Below, one piece after another: positions 1 through 10,774 of a stretch of DNA of 22,692 nucleotides. The translations under genes and the position numbers were made by a program. Position 1 is the stretch's first letter. Each line of letters starts with the position of its first letter. This DNA is from Chromera velia (taxonomy: Eukaryota > Sar > Chromeraceae), in assembly GCA_018398765.1 (NCBI GenBank), contig JAHBMJ010002095.1:1-22692 (forward strand), written 5' to 3'. The notes beneath the pieces were generated by a model. The model saw only the letters and a list, made by a program, of their open reading frames with translations, did not search any database and was not told the origin of the DNA.

Positions 1-11
1 CACACACACAG

Positions 12-60
<49 letters not shown>
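1..60. repeat. (CA)n microsatellite at window edge
   Basis: Nearly pure CA dinucleotide repeat with one interruption (GTTA near position 11). It probably continues outside the window. A very similar CA tract with the same GTTA interruption lies near 11120-11159. Confidence 0.95.
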
Positions 61-63
<3 letters not shown>

Positions 64-869
64 ACCTACAGGCATGGCACGCAGCTGACCTCAACAACAG
101 AGGGGGGGAGCCACCGAACGAACTGCTTTCCGGGGACAGGAATGATCACGTCGTTGAAGCTCTGCGGTGCGACGGGGGCCTGCTGCAGTGAAAGGACTTT
201 TACGTAATGAATCGCATCGATTCAGTGTTTCCTGAGGTCCAATGGTTCCTAGTCTTTGTTTCTTTGAGCAATAGACTCTGGACATGCAGTGTTGTTGAAT
301 GAAGGTCAGACGAATTGTCTCATATATGTTTGTTTCTCTCACTTGAACGTTTTCCTTGCGAAAAGAATTGCAGTCTCTCACCTGATTGGAGTGAAAAGCT
401 GCGCCCTGGGTAAATTGAGGGGAGCTGCAGTCGAGGACAGGGCACAAGGAAAGGAGAAACGTCTTGTCAATTAAGGGGGGCGTTGTTTGAATTCGCTTTC
501 TGCTCACACACAAAAGTGTCCCATGGTGCAGTGAGGCATGCCGTGGCCCACCTTGTCATGAGGCCTCCAGGAGAAGAAACTGAGTGGCCTGACACCACGG
601 GAGAATGCGCGTTTGGTGCTACGGGGGCTGGCTGGAAGTGCATTGTCTGCATGCAAGTAATAGTGAGACGTCGGAGAAGCTCCAGAATGTTAACAGCAAG
701 TGTTGTTTGTGATAATTTGAAGCAACAGGGACGAACGAAATCTGGTCAGTCCTGCAGTCGTATAAAACCCAAGCAGAGAACAGAAAACCTATCAGCGCTC
801 CGCTTCGTGTCACGAATCGGTGGGGCATGCATGGTCTCTTTATACATGCAGTGAGCCCCATGCATTCAT
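61..869. other. Stretch without a supportable gene
   Basis: Open frames exist on both strands (the longest about 140 codons, minus strand 91-513), but none has family resemblance, a convincing run of exon-like composition or matching splice sites. The sequence is of middling GC with scattered GCATGC words. A TATA-like word (TATAAAA) lies at about 761-767, but it is more than 500 bp from the next start codon, so I do not call it a promoter. Confidence 0.5.
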
Positions 870-1060
870 GGAGTTCAAGGGCAGCATGCCGCGCGACCCC
901 GCGGCCCGTCAACACCCCGGCCGGCCGGGTCGGACCCGGCGATGGGACCCGGCACGATGCCATGCAGGGCCCCGGCATGCAATGGCGGGCCCGCGGCGCG
1001 CGCTTTCTGGGGCCCCACGGGCCACGGGCCCCCAGCAAATCCGGGCATGCACCTCGCGAA
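870..1060. promoter_or_regulatory. GC-rich island upstream of the plus-strand ankyrin gene
   Basis: About 190 bp of strikingly GC-rich sequence, with nested GGCC/CCGG palindromes, GCGCGC runs and four GCATGC words (about 886, 976, 1046 and nearby). It ends about 230 bp before the ATG at 1291. Position and CpG richness suggest a promoter-proximal island or 5' untranslated exon of the gene that follows. TGCATGC-type words are known binding sites for AP2 transcription factors in apicomplexan relatives; whether they act here is inference. No transcription start can be read from the sequence. Confidence 0.4.
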
Positions 1061-1290
1061 AAAGATCAAAAAGTCTCATCTAATTCTCGAAGTCAAAGAG
1101 ACAAATCAGCGGAGACCATTCGATCGCGGCGAGATCCGGTTTTCCCAACAATACAAGTCGTTTTGGTCCAGTGTGGAAAAAGAGCAATCGTCGAACTTTT
1201 GGATACAAACCTCTCCTGCGATTCTTAGAGTCGGTACGTACGTGCGCGTCTCTCTGTCCGTTGGGAGACTTGTAAGCTGAGTTCACCATC

Positions 1291-2123
1291 ATGACTCAGC
1301 CCGGTGGTTCTTCCTCGTCCTCAGGGGTTGCCTCTGCGGCCCTCACGCCTGTGAATACACCCCCTGCTCAAGGTTGCGCGCTTGCGTACTTGCTTCTCTT
1401 CGCGCAGTACTTGAAAAAGGTGTGTTTTCTTTCGAGTTACTTATTTCCCGTCTCCTTGTGTGTGGAGTTTTCCCTTCTCACCTTTTGTGACCCGATGCAT
1501 GTCACCCACCACTGCAGAAAGGCTGGGGTCCTGCAAAGGCCAACCAGCATGCCGTCTCCTTTGTGCTGGGCTCTTCGACTCCCGGTGGAGGAGAGGACCT
1601 ATTCGGGAAGTATATGGTCCCCGTCTCCCTGAATTTCTACAAGACCGTCGCTTTGACAAGAGAGGAGCATGGACAGAAATTCAACCAGGTCTGTGCGCTT
1701 TTCGGATCCAGACAGACACTTCTGCTCCCATCTCTTCCTTCCGCGTACCCCCTCTTTCCAAGCATGCATTTGTCTTACTCCGATTCTCACTTACGGGGCA
1801 TAACGTGCTCAGTCTGTTTTTTTAATCTGTTCGCCTTTTGATTTCTTTCCCGGATGCAGCTGATAGAATTCTACAGAAACAAGCAGAAGGAGGGGGCAGG
1901 GAACAGCCAGAAGGACGAAGCCCTCGTCATGAGAAGGGCAGTGAGAGACCTGGCGTCCCACAAGGCCCTGGAGTGGCTGCGTGCACATGGGTACCTCACG
2001 AAGGTCTGTCCTAGTTGGGGGAGTGCCCCTCTCCTCGAGTGACTGCAGTACCCCTAGCTGTCTTCACCTCTCCGTTCGTTCCTCTGCAGGCACTCCACAC
2101 CTTTCTTCCTTCTTGTCTCGACT

Positions 2124-2159
<36 letters not shown>

Positions 2160-2744
2160 TCGACCTCTGTTCCTAGTCTGTTTTTTTTCTTTCTTGCTGC
2201 CACCGCGCCCCTTGGCCCGGACTCAGACCTGTATTTTTCTGCACTCTTTATTCCTCAACGGCATCCCATCTAATGCGCCTCGCAGGATCAGGAGGCACCC
2301 GGACAGGAGGCATTGAACGACTCCTTCGAGATGCCCTTTGAACTCCCTCACGAATGGGCCAGAGGTCAGTCAGGAAAACGGGGGGGGGCGGTGCCCTGGA
2401 GGCTCCCGGAGCGCCAAGGCAACTACAAAAGCTCCGTTCGAAGCTTCTTCACTCCATTCCGATTCATGTTCGTCACTCTCGTGTCGTATTGATCTTTCTT
2501 TGTGTCTTTCTTTCTTTTCTTTGTTTCGTTCGTTCGTTCGTTGTTTCTTCTTTTCTTTCTTTCTTTCTTTCTTTTCTTTTCTTTCTTTCTCTCTCTTTCT
2601 CTTCTCTTTTTTTTCTATTTTTTTCCTTTCTTTCTTTCTTTCTTTCTCTCTTTCTTTCTTTCGTTCGTTTTCTTTCTTTCTTTCTTTTTCTTCTTTCTTT
2701 CTTTTTCTTCTTTCTTTCTTTTTCTTTCTTTCTTTCTTTCTTTT

Positions 2745-2788
<44 letters not shown>

Positions 2789-2874
2789 TTTCTTTCTTTC
2801 TTTCTTTTTCTTTCTTTCTTTCTTTCTTTTTCTTTCTTTCTTTCTTTCTTTCTCTTTCTTTCTTTCTCTTTCTT

Positions 2875-2943
<69 letters not shown>

Positions 2944-5900
2944 CTCTCTTTCTTTCTTTCTCTCTCTTTCTTTCTTTCTCTCTCTTTCTTTCTTTTTTTC
3001 TGCGCAGACGTCCTTAGTTTTGGTGTCTCGCAGGCGTTTTGCAAGTTCGGTGCTTCTCTGCTTTTCGTTGAACTGTCCTCCTTCACTTCCTCTTCCTCTG
3101 CATGATTCGGATGTGTGCAGAGAGGAGAGCCAAGAGGCAATCGACTCGAAATGGGGTGAAGAATACGTTCATTGACGTCAAGCCGGTCAGCGATGCCCCT
3201 CTGGATGCACCGCTGAGGCGCTGCAGGTCAGCTGATGCGCTTCGTTTGGAGGACCGAGAGGAGGATCTCTCTCTGGAGCCTCTGGTAGAGAGAGACGACG
3301 ACGAGGTCTCGGTGTTCTCTATTGGTGAAGACTCTTTCCTGGCTGGAGATGCGATGGACTCCTTGCTGGCTGGAGATGCAATGGGTTTCGCCCCTGAGTG
3401 GCAATCTCTGGAGGAGGAGGGGGGAGATCAGGAGATGGGGACAGCACGCGACCCCGCACAGGACGTCAGGGGCGTCAGGGGCCAGCAGCAGGACAGCGAG
3501 TCGAACGAAAAGGCAGATGATGGTCTGCCTGCCTGCCTGTCTTGAGTGCTCTAAAAGGTTTCTGTTCAACTCTAGCTTTGCGGTCTCGCAGGCTTTCTGC
3601 GACTTCGTTTCATTTTCTTCGTTGACGGGGTGTTAAGACTTGCCCTTTTATTATCTTCTCTGCCTCTTTTGCCCTCAATCGGACTTAATCCCATTCATCA
3701 TCATCATCATCATCAGTTTCTTCCGTGTTTTACCTCTGTCACTTTTTGGCAAGAAGTCTGCAAGGAGTATCGTGTGAGTGGCTACGTGACCGTCTTCTTT
3801 TCTGCTGTATGACAGGCTTGGCAATTTCGGCTGCCTGGTACTCTTATCATGTAAATCCTCTGACTGCTGTTTCGACATGAAAGCTGGAAAACAATTCTGT
3901 TTCCCCTCTCCCCTCCCCGCATGCATGAGGCAGCTCCTGGGCGTGGGGTACCGCTGGCCGAGAACGACTCGACTGGCGGACCCGCAGCACTCAACCGCGG
4001 CAGCGTTGCCGCTTTGGTCGAAGGCGAGGATGACAGCGAGGGCGGGAGAAGCAACGATGGTCAGCCTCTTTCGGCTGCTTTCAAGGGTCTCTCTCCTTCT
4101 CTCCTCTAGGTCTGCCGTCTCTGACTGAGGCTTTGTGCGGGTTTGTTTCGGTTTGTCGGCATGCAAGAGCAAGAATTGTCTTTTGATTCATTTTGTGCCT
4201 CCCGTGCCCTCAACCTCCCCGTCCCCCGCTTTCAATCTTGTCGGTGCATGGATGGCGGTAGGCTCTGGGCACAGTGATAGTACCGGGAGGGAGAAACAAG
4301 AGGGCACACGTGTATCTTCTTTCCTGTTTTTTCTCTCTGTTGGCTCAGAAGTCGGCATGGAAGGTCTCTCTTGCAGTATTATCATGTAAAGCTTTTCACT
4401 TCAATTTTCAGACACACAAAGGAATGAATATGTTTGGGTTTCCCTCCTTTGATACATGCAGCCCCTGGCAATGTCTCTGTCTCTGTGCTGCCGCCGGCCG
4501 AGAACCACTCGACCGGCGGACCCCCAGCACTGACCCGTACGATGGCAGATCTCCTCAGGTGAGACAACGAATGGAATGGTGTACAGGGAGGGGGGCGGAG
4601 GAGCAACGAGCTTACGCATAGAAGTCTCTCTCTCGTTTGCTTCAATCCTCGTATCACGTGGAGTGTCTTCTATTTTCCTTCTGTCTGTATTCGAGTGCAT
4701 GAGGTACCTATCTTTATCTCTCTGAATTCCTGTTCTTCTGCCCACTCCCGGAATCCTTCTGCATGCATGCAGGTTCTATGCCATTGAGGAGATCACGAAC
4801 ATGCTCTTCGCTTCCCCTTCGGGCACCACTGCCGTCTCGATCCTGCAGGTCGTCAATCGGCTGATGGAGACTGCCTCGGTGCCTGAGATGCTTGCTGAGA
4901 GGCTGATGGGGCATGAGGCTCTCTTCCGCATGATTCGGAACTCCCCGGAATTCTTCGAGGTGAATGAAGAGCTGAGGGCAGTGACGCTCCGAGGGCTCTC
5001 CTTGGCTCCAGAGGGGGGGTCTGGTATTTCCCCTCCGGTGCTCGGACTTGACTTTCAACCTTCAAGTTACCCCCCTCAGGGCACGGTGTCTGCCCTGACG
5101 GGCTCCTTCCTCCAGATCACTTTTGACGCCCGGCCTCTGTCTCTGTGTGTGGTCTCTTTTGAACATCGTGAGGGCCTTGTGGTGGGCACCGTGAGGGAGG
5201 GGGCGCGTGTGACTCTGATGCGCTTCCCTGAGGAGGGCGTGCTGCTGTTGGTAGACGAAGAGGAGGAGGAGGATCACGACGGAGACGGGGATGAGGATGA
5301 GGATGAAGATGAGGAGGGTTGGGAAGATGAAGATGGGTTGGGGGAGGGGGGGGAGTGGGAGTTCCATATGGACGGGTGGGACTCCGATTGGGACTCTGAC
5401 TCAGAAGGGGAAGAGGAGGAGGGGGAGGGAGTGGAACCGGAGGAAGAGCCGGAGCCCCAGCAGGAAGAGGATGGCAGGCAGGAAGGGGGGAGGGGGGGAG
5501 AGCGTCACGAGAGAGGGGGAGAGAGAATCATCACGATCATCAGGGTAAGTCAACAAGTGTACTGACTGTACGGGGGGCGTGTTACTGGGAGTAGGTAGGT
5601 GTGCGTATGGGTGTCGCGCATGTGGCTGCCTGCATACCATACAATCATTGAAAGGGTGGATCCCCAAAGTGGGTGTAGGCACTCACTCATTCCGCCTTTC
5701 CAATTAATGCGCTGACTGGAAGGCTTCCGCCTTCAGCTTTCCTTCCCGTCACCTCCAGGTAGCGCGTCTATCTGATTCTGTCGAATTTCCAGATATGATT
5801 TCTATCACCCTTCTGGGTTTCTGCCTCTCTCTCCTCAACTGATCTGGAGAAGACTTTGAAGCAAGTCTTCTGTCGTTCTCTACCCCCCCTTCATTTCCCA

Positions 5901-6165
5901 CTGACTGTGAATCCTCTATCCTGTCCGCCTTTTGCAGGACCCCCCAAGTGCCCTCTGGCTGGCTGCTGAGGGGGCAGACCTGAACGCTGTGAGAGCTCTG
6001 GTGGCAGGGGGGGCCGGTGTGAACGAGGCAGACGCCTCTGGGGACACGCCGCTGGACATTGCAGAGTACTGGGCCGAAGTCTACTGGAATGACCCTCCCC
6101 GTGCGAGGGTGTACCAGCGCATTGCTACCTTTCTGGAGGAGAATGGGGGCATGAGGGAGGAGTGA
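1291..6165 (+). CDS. Nine-exon gene: ankyrin-repeat protein with acidic domain, function unknown
   Basis: Proposed exons: 1291-1419, 1518-1688, 1860-2003, 2286-2364, 3121-3522, 3934-4059, 4462-4558, 4773-5544, 5938-6165. All introns are GT/AG, all phases agree, and the join is 2148 nt (715 residues plus TGA). The ATG has A at -3. Residues about 29-50, across the exon 1/2 junction, weakly resemble a LisH motif (YL, then GW, then A), unconfirmed. Exons 2-4 are not recognised. Exon 5 encodes a twice-repeated 9-residue unit ending LAGDAM. Exons 6 and 7 are homologous (AEN-x-STGGP-x-AL). Exon 8 encodes a globular part (about 383-543) and then a strongly acidic D/E/G run (about 544-625). Exon 9 (641-715) reads as one to two ankyrin repeats: LAAEGADLNAVRALVAGGAG, then a GDTPLDIA core and a helix ending FLEENGG. 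Ankyrin repeats bind proteins; the partner is unknown. Likely cytosolic or nuclear. Exon edges of 1 and 5 are the least certain. Confidence 0.8.
2127..2154. repeat. (CT)n microsatellite in intron 3
   Basis: About 14 uninterrupted CT dinucleotides inside the intron between exons 3 and 4 of the ankyrin gene, giving the sense strand a long pyrimidine stretch. Confidence 0.9.
2493..3002. repeat. TTTC-type polypyrimidine tract filling intron 4
   Basis: About 510 bp of almost pure C/T on the sense strand, mainly TTTC with TTTTTC, TCTC and TTCG variants and almost no A. It lies wholly inside the intron 2365-3120. Long open frames through it on both strands (F/S/L-rich on plus, K/E/R-rich on minus) are artefacts of the repeat. 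A homopurine-homopyrimidine mirror-like tract of this length could form triplex DNA or R-loops; that is inference. Confidence 0.95.
3010..4560 (+). repeat. Tandem segmental duplication spanning exons 6 and 7 (period about 535-540 bp)
   Basis: Corresponding landmarks recur at a near-constant offset. GGCTTT-x-TGCG occurs at 3591 and 4129, TGCCTC...GCCCTCAA at 3661 and 4196, ATCATGTAAA at 3846 and 4381, and the 41-nt exon core at 3951-3991 and 4491-4531 (37 of 41 identical). A third, more diverged copy of the intron landmark (GTCTCGCAGGC) lies near 3025-3070, so exon 5 may sit in an older copy. The copies have diverged more in introns than in exons. Confidence 0.75.
3330..3383 (+). repeat. Two 27-bp in-frame tandem units in exon 5
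   Basis: Units 3330-3356 and 3357-3383 encode DSFLAGDAM and DSLLAGDAM. The three nucleotide differences preserve the frame, so this is a small in-frame coding duplication. Confidence 0.85.
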
Positions 6166-6960
6166 TCCGTAGTAGCAAGGGGAAGTGGAGCTAGGGCTTC
6201 TCTCTCTGAGACCCAAGAATCGAATTCCCCAAACAATGAACGATGGATGCGGCAGAACAGAGAGAGAATCTTGTGCGCAGATGCAGATGCAGGCATGCAG
6301 GTCGAGACAGAGGGTGCATGGGGGTTGAGAGAAAAGGAAAGAAAGGTGAGGGAGGGAGAGCGGGGGCTGTGGAAAGGTGTAGTCGAGAGACGAAGTTCTC
6401 CTAGAGAATGACGTCTCTCTTCCGCGCGTTTTTCGCATCTGCGCTTTCTCAAATTCCCCGACCTCATCAGCATGCAACGCTTTGGACTTACCCCCTTCAC
6501 TGCCCTCCGATCGACCTGCAGTGTGCTGCGGCCGGGGAGTGGTTGAATGGTTCTTTCTTTGGTATCATCAAGCAAAAGACATGCAGTCGCATCATTAGTC
6601 ACATATAGAAGGATGCAAAGCTGGCAGTGTCGCTGTTTTTTCTTTCGTGTTGGTGTCTACTTGTATGCCTGCCTGGTTGTATGCATTGAATGACCGGCGC
6701 TGTGTCGTTCATTTTTGGGTCGGTGCTTTCTTCGAGGAATGTTCGGTTTGTTCAGCCACGGCTGGGAGGGGTGAATCGATGCCTGACTTCTTCTACAGAA
6801 AGGAAGAGGGAGACGACCGTGTGTCAGCGGCGTGTGACAGCTAGGTTTGGAAAAAGATGGTGTGAAAATCCTGTGGAAAACCCTAGGGAAAACCCGATTT
6901 GCCCTGCATGGGATTTTCGTTCGTTCTAGCGTTCGTTTGACAAAAAAATGTTCAACCACA
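6166..6960. other. 3' flank of the ankyrin gene; no further gene seen
   Basis: Begins right after the TGA at 6163-6165. Short open frames on both strands lack exon-like character. It presumably contains the 3' untranslated region and polyadenylation site, but I cannot place them. Confidence 0.5.
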
Positions 6961-7740
6961 ATTTGTCTCTTTAATTAGTTAAGTAGTTTCTAGTTTAGTT
7001 TAGTTTAGGACTCCCAAAAGCTAGCCAAAAAGAACTAATTAGCTATTGATTGATTGATTGATTGATATGTTCCGCCCTAGGGCCTTCCCGCTATGTCTAT
7101 CTGTCGCATTAAACTAATTAAACTGAGTAAACATATTTGACTAATATTAATTTGCACTGGCACCTCTCCCCCCCTTTTTCTATAAGTAGGTCTAGAGCTA
7201 GCTCCTTGGACTCATCATAATCATCATCATATATGCGCTATCACCATAGGCCTATGCTCTTAAGACTAACTCAGACTAACACAGTATGACTCTAGGTGTC
7301 ACTGTTACTAGGATATGATATGATTTGTCTTTCGGGTGCCTCCCGCGGTCCACTAACCCAGACATAGGCTCACATAGCAGATAATAAATGATCAAACATC
7401 ATCAAACCCTTTTCACTTTAAAATACCCAAGTTGTACTGTACACTGTAACCCAACTAAGCTAAGTATAAATGACTAAAAACTATGGCTCCAGCTAGAACT
7501 GTAGCAGAACTCTAGCCCTAGCCCTAACCGTGACCCTAGCCATGAGTGGTCCATAAGTAGTCCATAGTTCAGTAAGTTGCCAACACTAACTTCAGTTTAT
7601 GCAATCTTAATTTAGTTAAATTAATTTTTAATAGTTAGTTGTAACTAAGTTGTTATACTAGTTATTATAGTTAGTTTAATTAGTTTAAATTATAGTAAAA
7701 TATAAACTAACTAAAAAAGTAAGCCAACTAAAGACCGTAT
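6961..7740. other. AT-rich intergenic block with short degenerate repeats
   Basis: Composition drops sharply to AT-rich. The block holds (TTTAG)-like runs near 6992-7010, an (ATTG)n run at about 7046-7066, TCATCA repeats near 7212-7228 and a short CCCTA-type cluster at 7511-7540. It also has many TTAGTT/AACTAA words (7560-7720). No coding frame of note. Confidence 0.7.
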
Positions 7741-8355
7741 CACCGCGCCTCTGGCAGGAAAGATGACCCATGATAGTACTAGTCTACATATTCTGTCATC
7801 ATTAAAAGGACGAATTAACTTGAAGTTCACACTTATGTTATGTACACACATTGACACGAGTCCAAGTTGACGGATGAGAAACTTTTCAGCATGCCTTTTT
7901 CCGCCCTTTTTTACACGTACTGCCGCATCGAAGTTATGATCGAACTCTCTCTCCGATTCTCTCATGCAACCGTAGAAAGACTAGGCAGAAAGAATGGCAA
8001 AAGAGAAAAAAATTAGGAATATGATGAGTAAGAGATTTTTTTCTTTCGGTCAAAATAGATCTGCTGGTGTGACTCCCCTGATAACCTTCGATCCCCTCTG
8101 TGAAATAAGAGAGGCAAGAATGCATGAAAAGATTTTTTTCGCAAAGAACAACCCTACGACGCATACTGTGCGGTGCTGTGTTTGGAAATTTCTAGTCAAG
8201 ACAAAGGAAAAAGGAAGCCTTGGGGCAGCTGCAATTAGTTGTCAATGAATACTTCCTTTCCTTCTCTGGAGCACAAACTTACTTGTCAACTTGAAAATGA
8301 TAGCGCGATTCCAGTGTGTCCGACGTTCTCCAACGTGCCGCGAATAGACGGGGAC
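7741..8355. other. Stretch without a supportable gene
   Basis: Only short frames in both directions, with no recognisable protein or paired splice sites. Confidence 0.5.
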
Positions 8356-8359
8356 TCCG

Positions 8360-8548
8360 ATGGATTGAAGAAAGGAAGGGAGGAAAGGAGGAGGAGAGGA
8401 ACAGAGAAAGAAAAGAAGAAAAGGAGCCAGAGAGGGAAATAGCGAGGAATACAGGAAAAAAGGGAGTACGAAAGGGAGACAGGAGAAAGAAAAGGGGATG
8501 ACACTATGCAGGAAAGAAAAAAGGGAGAAAGAAGGGGAAGGAAGCAGT
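8360..8548. repeat. Purine-rich (GA/GGAA) tract
   Basis: About 190 bp strongly biased to A and G on the plus strand, with irregular GGAA, GAAA and GGAG words. The overlapping frames (minus-strand F/S/L/P-rich, plus-strand K/E/R-rich) reflect composition, not coding. Confidence 0.75.
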
Positions 8549-10146
8549 GAGACGTGAGGTAAGGATTCAAACACTCTGTTTGTTTCTACTTTTGAAAGAG
8601 ACGTAACTGTCAACGTCCCGCTGTAATCATCAATTCAACGTACACATCTGCATGTGCCCATACATGCATTTGATTTCTGACCCCCCACACTCATATGACA
8701 TCGGGTGAGAGGATCAGCGACGTACTCCCTTGATCGTATTTGGAAATGTACAGCGTGATGGAAATAATTTTGGAGCGATGCAGTCTGTTTTATTGAGGCG
8801 AGTTTTTGATTTTCAAACGAAAATCAAATTGAAGAAGGAACAATACAGAATGATGAGGGGCCGGAAATCAAAGAAGCGAGCATCGTCCGGGAAAAGGCAA
8901 AAAGTGATTTTCCCTCAAATGCCCTGTCTGTTTCTGGCTGATGAAACGCACGAATGCAAGCAAACGATCACGCAGCTGACCTACAAAAGAATCTGTCTGT
9001 TTTTTCTCTCTGCCTCTTTGACTCTTCTCCTCCTTCTCTCGCCGTCTCGATATGCACTTCCTGCTGTCGACTACACTCAATTCACGAGTGATTCGAATCC
9101 AAGACCTCCATTCGACTTTCCCTAAATAGACTGCCAGCCCCCCCAAGGGGTCTCTCCCCTTCTCTTTTGTCTGTCACTTTTCTCTCAGTTCTACCATTTT
9201 TCGCCTGCTGCCCTTCTCTACCCACTCAGTCATATAGCTATCGACACTTTGAGAGATACACGTTCAAAACGACACTGACACACACTCACCACCTTCATTC
9301 TGCCACCTCTTTTCTAAGATTCATACCCACACTCGCTTTTCTCTCATTGACTCTCCTCACTGCTTCCGTCTGTCCCCCTCTCTCGTCCACGTGTCTGCTT
9401 ACTTACTTGAGCACTGAAAAGTTCCTACCCACCCACCCACCCCCCTCACAAAACGGCCGGAATGTGAAACAACAACTGTGCAACAAACTCCGTACAGAGA
9501 GAGAGAATCACGCTCCCCTAGTATCCTGCAGAGACGGCAAACAGAAGAGAGAGAAGAGAAACGAAATCAAAGCCACACAACTCACCATGCACTCACGTAC
9601 GATGCCCGTGCGATAGTGACAAGCCCAGTGACTCAGAAAGAGAACTTTATGGAAATGAACTGAAAGCAAGACAAGGCAAGGGGACCTGTGCTTGCATGCA
9701 TGGATGTTCCCTTTTCGTTTCACATGCACGTAGACACGTCCTTGTCATCTTGAACTGAATAAACCGACGTCTCACTCAGTTTGTCCAGCTTTTCCCGTCG
9801 TGCTGCGAATATGCCAGGACAGAAATGCATGCAAAAAAGCAAAAGACGGAGAGCTAGAAGGAGAGGCGGAACGACCACCAGGGTCCAGGAAGCAGACAAA
9901 ATTGAGGGATCGATGGAACGGAGAAAGAAAATGAGGAGGAGATCTAGTCAGTGAGTGAGCCTGCTTCTGCCTTTCTGATAGTAATGTATTATTCAACGTG
10001 TGCGAACGTATCCATCAATTTCAGTCACGAATTCATCCGACGTGCATTTCCCCAAAGTCTCCAGGCGCATATATGCAGATTTGAAGTTGGGGAGCAGGAT
10101 GCGGACACACTCTTTTTGACCCACCTTTGCCAATGAGAGGATTCGA
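8549..10146. other. Intergenic stretch; no gene I can defend
   Basis: Contains a 131-codon frame (8730-9125, plus) with a basic middle and a hydrophobic segment, and a pyrimidine-rich zone with a 149-codon frame (9167-9616, plus). Neither has homology, repeat structure or splice support that I can see. TGCATGCATG words occur near 9694 and 9826. Confidence 0.45.
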
Positions 10147-10344
10147 TCACAATTGCTGACCACCGTTCACCTTCGAAGTGATGTATGCCTCGACCCCATT
10201 CCTAAATTCAATCGCAGCCTCCAGTGATGGCAGACACTGCTCGATGCCGCTGTTGTATGAATCCCTCAGGCCTTGCTCCAGTTTCTGCCGGACGACCCAC
10301 GGTTGGGAGAGCTTCTCAGAGAACGTTATTTTGTAGATTTTGAG
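10147..10344 (-). CDS. Candidate terminal exon of the minus-strand gene
   Basis: Preceded on the minus strand by an acceptor (GTGCAG, AG at 10346-10345), then 65 codons in phase 0 ending in TGA at 10149-10147. The peptide has a balanced, protein-like composition (ITFSEKLSQPWVVRQKLEQG near its start, EAAIEFRNGVEAYITSKVNG near its end) and is predicted helical. No family recognised. It could be the C-terminus of the gene containing the DH/AT exon upstream (12491-14093) or belong to a separate small gene. Confidence 0.5.
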   Translation of the reverse strand, partial: LKIYKITFSEKLSQPWVVRQKLEQGLRDSYNSGIEQCLPSLEAAIEFRNGVEAYITSKVNGGQQL

Positions 10345-10684
10345 CTGCACGCATTGCCAAGAAAGAGGAAAGGGGAAAGGGAGGGAGACAAAAATCAGAT
10401 TTTTAACGGTATATCACCTTTTATCAGAGACTTAGGGATCAATCATGTATCGAGTGAATAGCGTCGAATTAAATCCGTCCGTCTAGAGTCCGTGACAGAG
10501 AAGCAGAGAAGACAAAGGCTGTGCCAAACTGCTGCTTCGGATTACTTCATCTTTCCGCGGAAGTTTCTCTTGTAGTGTCAGTCACTGCTTTAATGCCTTA
10601 CAAGCCTTACCGTGAGGCGAGCGTGAAAGAGAGGGATCTGGAGCACAATCACGAATGTCATGCGAAAAACAAACAGGAACTGAC

Positions 10685-10746
10685 CAAATCGTCTGCAACC
10701 CTCGTTTTCAACATCTTTCCGCCCAGTGTGGGTTCCTCCACAAGAA
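10685..10746 (-). CDS. Candidate small internal exon
   Basis: Bounded by a good acceptor (TTTGCAG) and donor (GTCAGT) on the minus strand. Read with one carried-over base it encodes 20 residues (LVEEPTLGGKMLKTRVADDL) and exits in phase 0, which matches the exon at 10344-10147. Its entry phase does not match the proposed exon 11967-12070, so an exon is missing or one boundary is wrong. Confidence 0.3.
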
Positions 10747-10774
10747 CTGCAAATACGCAGAGCACAGAAGCATA

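Noticed and set aside
91-513. 140-codon minus-strand frame near the window start
   Set aside because: No recognisable motif, irregular composition, no splice or promoter support.
1365-1410. Alternative tiny intron in exon 1 (GTTGCG to CGCGCAG)
   Set aside because: It would be under 45 bp and shifts the downstream phase, whereas reading through keeps the frame and a continuous helix across the exon 1/2 join.
2338-3175. Long open frames (up to 273 codons) through the TTTC tract on both strands
   Set aside because: They are translations of a tetranucleotide repeat (F/S/L or K/E/R only) inside an intron whose flanking exons join in frame.
9080-9105. tRNA T-arm-like GATTCGAATCC
   Set aside because: No matching acceptor, D or anticodon arms at the required distances.
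8730-9616. Plus-strand frames of 131 and 149 codons as genes
   Set aside because: Composition follows local purine/pyrimidine bias; no domain, no consistent splice sites.
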